A stretch of 5,214 nt of DNA from the NCBI GenBank assembly GCA_013203565.1, contig JABMPZ010000082.1, positions 1 through 5,214 on the forward strand. Direction: 5' to 3'. Below the pieces are notes generated by a model that had not been told where the DNA came from, searched no databases, and saw only the letters and a program-made list of their open reading frames with translations. The translations under genes were made by a program, and so were the position numbers. This document shows, piece by piece, positions 1 through 4,238 of this stretch. Position 1 is the stretch's first letter. The number at the start of each line of letters is the position of its first letter. This DNA is from Parcubacteria group bacterium. GTDB lineage: Bacteria > Patescibacteriota > Minisyncoccia > Minisyncoccales > CG1-02-41-26.

Positions 1-23
1 AATCCAGGCTGAGCTACTCGGGC
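1..23 (-). tRNA. 5' end of a tRNA gene, cut by the window edge
   Basis: Read on the minus strand, this end gives an acceptor 5' strand GCCCGAG (positions 23-17), then TA, then the D-stem GCTC and the start of a D-loop AGCCTGGATT. That order (seven bases, U8, a purine, GCUC, A, then a GG-containing D-loop) is the standard beginning of a tRNA. The anticodon lies outside the window, so the amino acid cannot be named. It lies 53 bases downstream of tRNA-Leu on the same strand, so the two may be co-transcribed. Confidence 0.75.
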
Positions 24-24
24 A

Positions 25-48
25 CACTGAAAATCTGAGATTTTCGTG
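25..48. repeat. Hairpin in the spacer between the two tRNA genes
   Basis: GAAAATC (29-35) and GATTTTC (39-45) are perfect inverted arms around TGA. CAC (25-27) and GTG (46-48) extend the stem to ten pairs with one bulged base at 28. If the two tRNAs are transcribed together, this hairpin would form in the precursor spacer right before the second tRNA. It could aid processing or be a chance structure. Confidence 0.5.
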
Positions 49-76
49 CGGACCTTGAAACAAGTTCAAAGCCCAA

Positions 77-160
77 TGCGGAGGAAAGGATTCGAACCCT
101 CGTAAGCACTAAGCTAACAGGTCCTAAGCCTGTCCCGTTTGACCACTCCGGCATCCCCGC
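77..160 (-). tRNA. tRNA-Leu, anticodon UAG (reads CUA)
   Basis: The 84-base minus-strand gene starts at 160 with GCGGGGA and ends at 77 with discriminator A. The D-stem is CCG/CGG around a GTGGTCAAA-type loop. The anticodon stem is ACAGG/CCTGT around loop CTTAGGA, giving anticodon TAG at 126-124. A long variable arm (AGC/GCT stem) makes it a type II tRNA, as expected for leucine. The T-arm has the canonical TTCGAAT loop. No CCA is encoded; the bases after the discriminator are TTGGG. Two acceptor features are slightly off: position 5 forms a G·U pair and position 7 appears to be an A·C mismatch. There is no intron. Identity and boundaries are secure from the cloverleaf. Confidence 0.96.
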
Positions 161-170
161 AAAATGTGTT

Positions 171-196
171 TTGTCAACTACGCAACCAGTTGACAA
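171..196. repeat. Perfect 9-bp inverted repeat upstream of tRNA-Leu
   Basis: TTGTCAACT (171-179) and AGTTGACAA (188-196) are exact reverse complements separated by eight bases. The repeat lies between the likely TATA box (198-207) and the tRNA 5' end (160), so it spans the expected transcription start. It could be an operator, a leader hairpin in the precursor tRNA, or a recombination or binding site. No matching copy was seen elsewhere in the window. Confidence 0.7.
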
Positions 197-197
197 C

Positions 198-207
198 CCT
201 TATAGGT
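198..207 (-). promoter_or_regulatory. Likely TATA box of tRNA-Leu
   Basis: On the minus strand this reads ACCTATAAGG, a reasonable archaeal TATA element. A start about 26 bases downstream would fall near 176, leaving a leader of about 16 bases before the tRNA. A second AT-rich element (TTTTATAA, 231-238) is an alternative that would give a longer leader. Confidence 0.45.
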
Positions 208-280
208 AAAGTATTGAGAATTATCCTTATTTATAAAACTTTTGCACGATTACATACCAGTTGGTCTAAGAATTTATTTA

Positions 281-290
281 AGAAAAAAGA
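281..290 (-). terminator. T-rich terminator candidate for the 346-1534 operon
   Basis: The minus strand reads TCTTTTTTCT here, about 55 bases past the stop codon of the 302-aa gene. A U-tract without a stable hairpin is the usual archaeal termination signal. Between this and the stop codon the minus strand is mostly A-rich and gives no better site. Confidence 0.4.
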
Positions 291-345
291 AGTAATTTAA
301 TTTTTTTTTATCTTTTCAATAAAGCTTTCTTTCTTGAAAATTTAG

Positions 346-1254
346 TTATCCTGTAAAACCTTTGGTGATACTAGCAAAAGATGTACTAGTACTAGCATAA
401 GTGTTATGTTCAATCTTTAAATTGTTTAATTGGTCTTCTAGTTTCATCATCAAATCGAAAAAAGAGGGGATCATGTTATAAGCTAAAACTGCCCTTTCTC
501 GTTTAAATATAGTAACATAACTCATGATTTTACTATCCAACAAAACTTGTATTATATTTAAATTCTTACTCTTTATATTCCTAAAAATCCAATTAAATAT
601 TTCTGGATTTTCTATAACTTTTGCGATCCTATATACACCTTCTCTCAAAAAATCAAATTCTCTTTTTGTTTTTTGTGGATAAATAGCATCTAAATAATTA
701 TACATGTTTTTTGGATTAGTAATAATTTTGAATGTTTTGAGATCTTCCTCATTTAAATTCAATTCCCTTTCTTTTTGTATTATAACATTTTCATACCCTC
801 TTGGCGGGTTTTCAGATAGTAACTTCCAAGAAATATATTCTCTCCAATTTATTGGAAGGTTTTTAAATATCTTTGTTGGTATAACTTCTAATCTTAAGTC
901 TTTATAAACTGCTTCTTTTATTTGTTTAGTGCTATTTACATCATCAACTATAATTGTTTCAAAATCTGTATATTTTTTTGGAAGAAAGGGTACTGCCTCA
1001 AGAATCATTGAACCAGTATTGTATGCTCTTCTTTTCAGACCACTTTTTGGCACAACAATATATCTATGCGATGGAGGGAATGCAAAATCTTCTGGTTTAA
1101 AATTTTTTAAATATATCTCCTTAAATGATTGATTTATCGGAGAATCAATTCTTTGGGCATCACTATTTTTCCTAATTATAAAATAATATATTGAAAAACA
1201 AATCCAAATAAAGGGTATAAATAAAAGACTAATTAATGTGAGTAAGACTGCCAC
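346..1254 (-). CDS. Membrane-anchored protein of unknown function, 302 aa
   Basis: I do not recognise this protein. It begins with one strongly hydrophobic segment (about residues 3-26, ending YYF), followed by IIRKN, which suggests a single N-terminal membrane anchor with a large cytoplasmic part. The rest is soluble, rich in Lys, Glu, Ile and Asn, and free of cysteine outside the anchor. No catalytic motif stands out; a Pro-rich FAFPPSHRY and a YNTGSMILEA stretch look most conserved-like. The tail from about residue 285 is Ser/Thr-rich, encoded by three TACTAG repeats (369-395). The start is GTG at 1254, chosen because AGAGGT (1263-1268) sits eight bases upstream. It overlaps the end of the 101-aa gene by 26 bases, so the two are probably translated from one mRNA. 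Confidence 0.85.
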   Translation of the reverse strand: MAVLLTLISLLFIPFIWICFSIYYFIIRKNSDAQRIDSPINQSFKEIYLKNFKPEDFAFPPSHRYIVVPKSGLKRRAYNTGSMILEAVPFLPKKYTDFETIIVDDVNSTKQIKEAVYKDLRLEVIPTKIFKNLPINWREYISWKLLSENPPRGYENVIIQKERELNLNEEDLKTFKIITNPKNMYNYLDAIYPQKTKREFDFLREGVYRIAKVIENPEIFNWIFRNIKSKNLNIIQVLLDSKIMSYVTIFKRERAVLAYNMIPSFFDLMMKLEDQLNNLKIEHNTYASTSTSFASITKGFTG

Positions 1255-1534
1255 TTTCTATTACCTCTTCTTTATTTCTCATATGACAATCTCTTTTTTT
1301 ACATACTACATATATTCTCCCTCTATGAGTAAAAATTTTTTCAATATGTTTTTCATTAACTTTTTTACCACATATAGAACAAGGAGGTAAATCCTCTATA
1401 TTTTTATTGTAATACATCTTGGCCCAATTTCTTAAATTTCTTCTATCAATTATATAAGAATTTCTATTATCAGCAATTTTTGTTATACTATATGCTATTC
1501 CTAAACCCATTAATAGACTTAGTGTTATACTCAT
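1229..1534 (-). CDS. Small membrane-anchored zinc-ribbon-like protein, 101 aa
   Basis: The N-terminus (residues 3-18, about ITLSLLMGLGIAYSIT) is hydrophobic enough for one membrane segment or a peripheral anchor. Residues 30-45 form a basic, aromatic linker. A metal-site-like cluster follows: C52-x2-C55, H63, H70, C78-x4-C83 and H84. CxICGKxV plus a later CxxxxCH is typical of treble-clef or zinc-ribbon folds, so zinc binding is a reasonable inference; DNA or protein targets cannot be named. The ATG at 1534 has no Shine-Dalgarno site, but a TATA box is centred about 28 bases upstream, so the message is probably leaderless. It is the first gene of an operon with the overlapping 302-aa membrane protein, which suggests the two act together at the membrane. 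Confidence 0.85.
   Translation of the reverse strand: MSITLSLLMGLGIAYSITKIADNRNSYIIDRRNLRNWAKMYYNKNIEDLPPCSICGKKVNEKHIEKIFTHRGRIYVVCKKRDCHMRNKEEVIESGSLTHIN
1263..1268 (-). promoter_or_regulatory. Shine-Dalgarno site setting the GTG start of the 302-aa gene
   Basis: The minus strand reads AGAGGT, then eight bases, then GTG at 1254. This supports GTG as the true start and internal initiation within the end of the upstream reading frame. Confidence 0.65.
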
Positions 1535-1557
1535 AAAGTAAAAGTAAATTTGCGATG

Positions 1558-1567
1558 TATATAAATA
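1558..1567 (-). promoter_or_regulatory. TATA box for the 101-aa/302-aa operon
   Basis: The minus strand reads TATTTATATA, centred about 28 bases before the ATG at 1534. Archaeal TATA boxes centre near -26/-27, so transcription should begin at or next to the start codon, giving a leaderless mRNA. Confidence 0.65.
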
Positions 1568-1584
1568 TTATTATTCTAGAGTAA

Positions 1585-1650
1585 ATAAATCTTTAATCCT
1601 CTCTAACTTAGTCATCGCAACCTGAAAGCTGATTTGAGAGGAGGATTTAT
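1585..1650. repeat. Long two-part hairpin in the intergenic spacer
   Basis: The outer arms ATAAATC (1585-1591) and GATTTAT (1644-1650) and the inner arms TCCTCTC (1597-1603) and GAGAGGA (1636-1642) are both perfect 7-bp complements. They are separated by an asymmetric internal loop and closed by a 32-base loop. It lies between the 143-aa gene and the promoter of the 101-aa gene. It could be a 3' structure of the 143-aa gene mRNA, a small RNA, or a regulator site. No box C/D motifs (RTGATGA with CTGA) were found in consistent positions. Confidence 0.45.
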
Positions 1651-1703
1651 AAATAATTAAGACTATGTAATTTAAGAGTTAGGTAAGAATAAACTACTAA
1701 AAC

Positions 1704-2135
1704 CTATTGTTGTTCGCAATAATCAGTCTTAATGATATAATTCCAATCAATTTCATCTGGATTAGAATAAACTTCATAAGGCAATTCACAATTATATGTT
1801 ACATAGTCTGCTTCTATTTCATACTTATAATATACACCTTCTCTTTCTTTAACATCAAGATTACCTGTAGGCACTCTTGTGTCTATTACCACACATTTTT
1901 CTTTTTTAATCCCTTCAATTGTCCAAGGTTCGGGAACTAACCCTGATAAACCTCCAAATGCAGGACTACAAGTAGCCAATTTCTCATTAAAGGATGGACT
2001 CCCAAGACTAATTCCGTTCATATCTTCAGCACCTTTCCACCAACAATAGTATTGGTATAACCTAAAAGCACCTATACCCAATAGGATAATAAAAATAAGA
2101 AGGATAATACCCACAATTTTTAATAGTTTACCCAT
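1704..2135 (-). CDS. Membrane-anchored or secreted cysteine-containing protein, 143 aa
   Basis: Residues 1-6 are basic (MGKLLK) and residues 7-24 are an uninterrupted run of Ile/Leu/Val/Phe/Gly, so this is a signal anchor with the remaining ~115 residues outside the membrane. The outer part has five cysteines (31, 56, 81, 116, 140) spaced about 25 residues apart, consistent with disulfides, and a TCSPAFGG segment at 55-62. The late part (VYYKYEIEADYVTYNC) alternates like beta strands. I do not recognise a characterised family. The ATG at 2135 has no ribosome site; an AT-rich box near 2161 fits leaderless expression. It is divergent from the A/B cassette, with a 215-base promoter region between them. 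Confidence 0.82.
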   Translation of the reverse strand: MGKLLKIVGIILLIFIILLGIGAFRLYQYYCWWKGAEDMNGISLGSPSFNEKLATCSPAFGGLSGLVPEPWTIEGIKKEKCVVIDTRVPTGNLDVKEREGVYYKYEIEADYVTYNCELPYEVYSNPDEIDWNYIIKTDYCEQQ

Positions 2136-2157
2136 ATGCTAAAGTGAATAAAAGATT

Positions 2158-2164
2158 GTTTAAA
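2158..2164 (-). promoter_or_regulatory. TATA-like box for the 143-aa gene
   Basis: The minus strand reads TTTAAAC within TTTTTTAAAC, centred about 26 bases before the ATG at 2135. The match is weaker than for the other promoters here. The position fits a leaderless mRNA. Confidence 0.4.
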
Positions 2165-2203
2165 AAACTATTGATTCCTATGTTATGATAATACCCTATT
2201 TGA

Positions 2204-2234
2204 TTTTTTAAAATTATTTTTTAAAATTATTTTT
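2204..2234. repeat. 13-bp AT-only tandem repeat, about 2.4 copies
   Basis: The unit TTTTTTAAAATTA occurs exactly at 2204-2216 and 2217-2229 and begins a third time at 2230-2234. It lies between the divergent promoters of the 143-aa gene and the A/B cassette. Phased T- and A-tracts suggest curved DNA or a repeated protein-binding site. Confidence 0.75.
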
Positions 2235-2265
2235 CGATTAAATTTAAATAGTAGCTTCCTATTTA

Positions 2266-2274
2266 GTATAAATA
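2266..2274 (+). promoter_or_regulatory. TATA box for the A1-B1-A2-B2 cassette
   Basis: GTATAAATA gives an expected start near 2296 and a leader of about 55 bases before the ATG at 2351. A second TATA-like element, TTTAAATA (2243-2250), would start transcription near 2273 and would include the inverted repeat 2278-2325 in the leader. Confidence 0.5.
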
Positions 2275-2277
2275 ACA

Positions 2278-2325
2278 AGAAGCAAGGGCTCCAAACCATC
2301 TGATAGAGTTCTAAAGAATGCTTCT
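2278..2325 (+). repeat. Inverted repeat in the cassette leader
   Basis: AGAAGCA (2278-2284) and TGCTTCT (2319-2325) are perfect complements around a 34-base loop, just upstream of the A-rich stretch and G-run that precede A1. The same 3' arm lies in a five-codon ORF (2319-2336, MLLKK then stop). It may be a leader structure affecting translation or an operator pair. A 7-bp match over this distance can also arise by chance. Confidence 0.35.
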
Positions 2326-2338
2326 AAAAAAATAAAAA

Positions 2339-2346
2339 GGGGGGAT
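2339..2346 (+). promoter_or_regulatory. G-run ribosome binding site of A1
   Basis: GGGGGGAT ends four bases before the ATG at 2351. It matches the archaeal anti-Shine-Dalgarno with G·U pairing. A similar G-rich site, GGGGGTGG (2600-2607), precedes B1. A2 and B2 lack such sites. Confidence 0.6.
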
Positions 2347-2350
2347 AAAT

Positions 2351-2599
2351 ATGGCAAAAAAAATTAATTTGTATGGCACCGACTTCAGAATCATGACTAG
2401 GGGTAACAAAGCATTCCTAGCCAACTTATCGAAAACTAGAATACCAACAGAGAAACAACTTGAAGTGCGTGATAGATTTAAAGAGGCGGTTCATAAGTGC
2501 AAAGGACAAAGGCAACCAGAATTCTCTCGATGTGTCGGGGACGAGATTACAGTAAGGAATATTATAGAAGAAGACGTGATAGAAGAAGACTTTGAATAA
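2351..2599 (+). CDS. A1: small protein with CKG-x6-F-x2-C motif, 82 aa
   Basis: I do not recognise a named family. The N-terminal half (residues 1-30) is basic and mixed. Residues 33-49 (TEKQLEVRDRFKEAVHK) look like an amphipathic helix that runs into C50-K-G-x6-F58-x2-C61, two cysteines ten residues apart. The C-terminal 20 residues are very acidic (EEDVIEEDFE). The same C-x10-C motif with CKG and F in the same places recurs in A2 (69 aa), so A1 and A2 are probably paralogues that diverged outside the motif. The cysteines could form a disulfide or bind metal. The ATG at 2351 follows a strong G-rich ribosome site. It opens a plus-strand operon and is 13 bases from the start of B1. Confidence 0.85.
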   Translation: MAKKINLYGTDFRIMTRGNKAFLANLSKTRIPTEKQLEVRDRFKEAVHKCKGQRQPEFSRCVGDEITVRNIIEEDVIEEDFE

Positions 2600-2612
2600 G
2601 GGGGTGGTTGAC

Positions 2613-2846
2613 ATGGACGAAAACGAAGCTGTTAAGGCGATAGGAGAAAAGCTAAAAACTCTAGGAATTTCTGTGATTGACAGCCGTGATAGTTGCATAG
2701 CAATAATTCACAAGCCTACTACTCAGGAAGGAAGTTCTTTCAGGATTTCAGCATTTGGTTCACAAGAATGTATCAACAATATTAATGCAGTCCTGCCAAG
2801 CGAACAACGCCCTTTATTTCTAGACGGAAAAGCGGAGAATGGTTGA
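2613..2846 (+). CDS. B1: small protein of a duplicated family, 77 aa
   Basis: This is an unrecognised family. Residues 5-17 (EAVKAIGEKLKTL) form an amphipathic helix, followed by beta-like segments: GISVIDS, then S27-C28-IAII-x2-P35, then SFRISAFG. G49-S-Q-E-C53-I-N-N-I begins a second helix. This alpha-beta-beta-beta-alpha order would suit a small alpha/beta domain. B2 shares the helix, the SC[IL]A[IV]IxxP strand and the G[SN]x[EK]CINx[IV]xx[VI]L end, with a 2-residue gap, so the two are paralogues. The start is ATG 2613 rather than the in-frame TTG 2592, because GGGGGTGG (2600-2607) is correctly spaced for 2613. Its stop overlaps the A2 start by eight bases (ATGGTTGA). Confidence 0.85.
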   Translation: MDENEAVKAIGEKLKTLGISVIDSRDSCIAIIHKPTTQEGSSFRISAFGSQECINNINAVLPSEQRPLFLDGKAENG

Positions 2847-3048
2847 AAAAGAATCAGATTTAGCACCGAATTTAAAAAGACCTCTGGGTATGATCAGTAC
2901 TCAATGTAAAGGTCGTAGTGGAGAGAAATTCCACCAATGCCAACGCTTATTATCGCAGAAATGTTTACCCCTTCACAAATCAGGGGATTTCCAAGGCTGT
3001 CTTAAAGAAAAAGCCGATCTTTTGCCAGTAGATAAAGAAAATGAATGA
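2839..3048 (+). CDS. A2: cysteine-motif protein, paralogue of A1, 69 aa
   Basis: The central part carries C23-K-G-x6-F31-x2-C34, the same spacing as in A1. It is followed by C42-x11-C54, where G49-D-F51-Q-G-C54 echoes the F-x2-C end of the motif, so the motif seems doubled. The tail is charged (KEKADLLPVDKENE). Paired C-x10-C/C-x11-C resembles twin-cysteine helical hairpins in general layout only; no relation to eukaryotic CHCH proteins is claimed. There is no well-placed ribosome site (GGAG is one base from the ATG). The start overlaps the B1 stop by eight bases, so translation is probably coupled. The N-terminal helix of A1 is largely missing, which makes A2 shorter. Confidence 0.82.
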   Translation: MVEKESDLAPNLKRPLGMISTQCKGRSGEKFHQCQRLLSQKCLPLHKSGDFQGCLKEKADLLPVDKENE

Positions 3049-3250
3049 AGAGATCAAAAACTTAGCTGACAAATTGAATGATAAAGGGATAACTGCTTTT
3101 TTCATCAAGAGCGATGGCAGTGCTATAGCTTTAAACAATAGTTGTCTTGCTGTTATAAGTATTCCTCTTAATTCATTTGGTGTTAGGGTTCAAAGTTGGG
3201 GCAATGAAAAATGTATTAACGAGGTGCACAATATTTTGTGTCAAAACTAA
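3041..3250 (+). CDS. B2: paralogue of B1, 69 aa
   Basis: The order of elements matches B1: a helix (residues 3-15, EEIKNLADKLNDK), GITAFFI, S34-C35-LAVISIP42, SFGVRVQSWG54, then N-E-K-C58-I-N-E-V-H-N-I-L. The two aligned cysteines (35 and 58) match C28 and C53 of B1. An additional C67 lies near the C-terminus, and the charged tail of B1 is absent. The start ATG at 3041 overlaps the A2 stop by eight bases (ATGAATGA). No ribosome site is visible, so coupled translation is likely. The function is unknown. Because it is the fourth gene of an A-B-A-B series, A and B products may form pairs, which is an inference from order alone. Confidence 0.84.
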   Translation: MNEEIKNLADKLNDKGITAFFIKSDGSAIALNNSCLAVISIPLNSFGVRVQSWGNEKCINEVHNILCQN

Positions 3251-3251
3251 G

Positions 3252-3371
3252 ATGAACCCCATTATTGCCACCACATTTATTATCGCTGATTTCATTCCTA
3301 TTTTATTTTTGTTTAAACCTAAAATAAGCAATAGTTCTTACAAAAAAGGTAACACCTGTGGATGCAGATAA
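3252..3371 (+). CDS. Possible 39-aa membrane microprotein ending the cassette
   Basis: The ATG lies one base after the B2 stop, which would allow stop-restart translation. The product has a hydrophobic stretch at residues 3-21 (PIIATTFIIADFIPILFLF), a polar region, and a C-terminal GNTCGCR with two cysteines. A longer form starting at GTG or TTG inside B2 is possible but unlikely. There is no independent ribosome site. The hydrophobic profile and its place in the operon favour a real gene. Its short length and lack of known relatives keep this tentative. Confidence 0.4.
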   Translation: MNPIIATTFIIADFIPILFLFKPKISNSSYKKGNTCGCR

Positions 3372-3378
3372 ATATGAG

Positions 3379-3388
3379 AAAAATTTTT
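3379..3388 (+). terminator. AAAAATTTTT element ending the cassette
   Basis: A5T5 lies eight bases past the stop of the microprotein, followed by T-rich sequence to 3407. In the 30-base gap between convergent genes this would end cassette transcripts. The convergent channel gene ends at 3402, so transcripts may overlap slightly. Confidence 0.4.
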
Positions 3389-3401
3389 GTGTACCTTTAA
3401 T

Positions 3402-4031
3402 TTATTTGCTGCCAATCTTAATTATCCCGTTAATAAAAATACCTAATAATAGAACTCCAGTTAATACTTCTGCTGTAGCAAAATATCTGAAATAACCTGT
3501 GGGTTGAATGTCACCATAACCTAAGGTTGTTAGTGTAATGACAGAGAAATAAAATCCCTCAGTGTTAGTTAAATTTTTGGGTGTATTTCTATCATACATA
3601 ATATTCTCACCACTGGAAGGAAGAGTATACATTTGTCCATAAAGAATTAATGTAACTAAGATTATTAACCCTACTGGGATAATGAATCCCAATATTCTTT
3701 TTGTATTCATAAAAGAATAGATAAAATAAAATATCATTCCAACAGAAGAAATAGTTATAAAAGATATTGCTGCAACTATTGGGTTATCAAATATTCTTAG
3801 TAAGACAAAAAAAGAGATGTAACTAAGTATAGGAAAAACAAGAATTTTGCGAAAATTATCTAAATTATCAGAAGTTATCAAAGGAATCATTACAAAGCCA
3901 CATAATATTAATATTGAACTCAATATAAAACTAGCTGAGAAAATACTTTCTATTCCTAAAACTATAAACAAAATACCAATAACCCAGTAAAAGATTAATT
4001 TTAGTTTCTTTTTTTTAACATTATCAAACAT
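3402..4031 (-). CDS. Potassium-channel-like pore protein, 209 aa
   Basis: The C-terminal third has the two-helix ion-channel pore architecture. There is an outer helix at about 114-133, a pore helix at 158-169 (GFYFSVITLTTL), and the potassium selectivity filter T169-L-G-Y-G-D174. An inner helix at about 184-206 contains G192/G197, possible hinge glycines. About four further hydrophobic segments precede it (roughly 12-30, 33-52, 63-80, 85-107), so it is a six-helix-type protein, but no arginine-rich voltage sensor is seen. It ends just after the inner helix with GSK and has no RCK or cyclic-nucleotide domain. The start ATG 4031 was chosen over TTG 4043 because GGTGA (4037-4041) is spaced for it. 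Potassium flux across the cytoplasmic membrane is the likely role; gating is unknown. Confidence 0.92.
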   Translation of the reverse strand: MFDNVKKKKLKLIFYWVIGILFIVLGIESIFSASFILSSILILCGFVMIPLITSDNLDNFRKILVFPILSYISFFVLLRIFDNPIVAAISFITISSVGMIFYFIYSFMNTKRILGFIIPVGLIILVTLILYGQMYTLPSSGENIMYDRNTPKNLTNTEGFYFSVITLTTLGYGDIQPTGYFRYFATAEVLTGVLLLGIFINGIIKIGSK

Positions 4032-4036
4032 AAGAG

Positions 4037-4041
4037 TCACC
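4037..4041 (-). promoter_or_regulatory. Shine-Dalgarno site of the channel gene
   Basis: The minus strand reads GGTGA five bases before ATG 4031, a match to the archaeal anti-Shine-Dalgarno. It decides the start against the in-frame TTG at 4043, which lies upstream of this site. Confidence 0.65.
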
Positions 4042-4066
4042 AATCACTAAGTGTTAAAAAATAAGA

Positions 4067-4075
4067 ATATAAAAA
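4067..4075 (-). promoter_or_regulatory. TATA box of the channel gene
   Basis: The minus strand reads TTTTTATAT. A start about 26 bases downstream falls near 4045, which gives a short leader of about 14 bases that includes the GGTGA site. Confidence 0.55.
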
Positions 4076-4080
4076 TCTTG

Positions 4081-4088
4081 CTATATAC
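4081..4088 (+). promoter_or_regulatory. TATA-like box ahead of a possible small RNA
   Basis: CTATATAC is centred near 4085 and predicts a plus-strand start near 4110, within three bases of the first base of the structured element at 4108. It is back-to-back with the channel promoter. Confidence 0.4.
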
Positions 4089-4107
4089 ATCAAAATCTTT
4101 CAGAAAA

Positions 4108-4178
4108 CCCGAAGGATGAGCTTATTTTAAGCAGAAATGCTTAATAAAGATGATGGATGAGTGTTCAATTTTTTCGGG
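4108..4178 (+). ncRNA. Candidate structured small RNA with GAAA-capped hairpin
   Basis: The ends pair: CCCGAAGGA (4108-4116) with TTTTTTCGGG (4170-4178 region) makes nine pairs, two of them G·U. Inside, TTAAGCA (4127-4133) and TGCTTAA (4138-4144) form a perfect 7-bp stem closed by a GAAA tetraloop, and the stem extends imperfectly to 4121-4149. A TATA-like box is placed to start transcription at 4108-4111, and a T6 tract (4169-4174) could end it, though ending there would weaken the closing stem. It lies in the divergent space between the channel and SHOCT-protein genes, upstream of the SHOCT gene's own promoter. It does not match a family I recognise, and no complete box C/D set is present. 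The alternative is a pair of palindromic regulator sites. Confidence 0.35.
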
Positions 4179-4205
4179 GGCTAAAACGAGAAGGGACAAG
4201 AAAAC

Positions 4206-4213
4206 TTTATATA
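4206..4213 (+). promoter_or_regulatory. TATA box of the PH/SHOCT-protein gene
   Basis: TTTATATA is centred about 29 bases before ATG 4239. This supports a leaderless message and argues against the upstream in-frame GTG at 4215, which would lie too close to the TATA box. Confidence 0.65.
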
Positions 4214-4238
4214 TGTGATAGAATATATTACTTTCATA

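Noticed and set aside
14..196. Minus-strand 60-aa open frame across the tRNA region
   Set aside because: It reads through the complete tRNA-Leu, whose cloverleaf is clear.
369..395. TACTAG repeats as a regulatory or recombination site
   Set aside because: They lie within the coding end of the 302-aa gene and simply encode a Ser/Thr-rich tail.
704..1132. Two plus-strand 67-aa open frames
   Set aside because: Both lie inside the 302-aa gene on the other strand, with no ribosome site or promoter of their own.
1585..1650. Box C/D guide RNA
   Set aside because: CTGA occurs twice on the plus strand, but no RTGATGA box is present in a compatible position on either strand.
1707..1940. Plus-strand 77-aa hydrophobic open frame
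   Set aside because: It is antisense to the 143-aa gene; its Phe/Ile-rich composition is what AT-rich antisense frames give.
2426..2698. Minus-strand 90-aa open frame
   Set aside because: It covers A1 and the start of B1 in antisense; the plus-strand genes have ribosome sites and paralogues.
3177..3251. N-terminal extension of the 39-aa microprotein inside B2
   Set aside because: It has no start signal, and the ATG at 3252 directly after the B2 stop is simpler.
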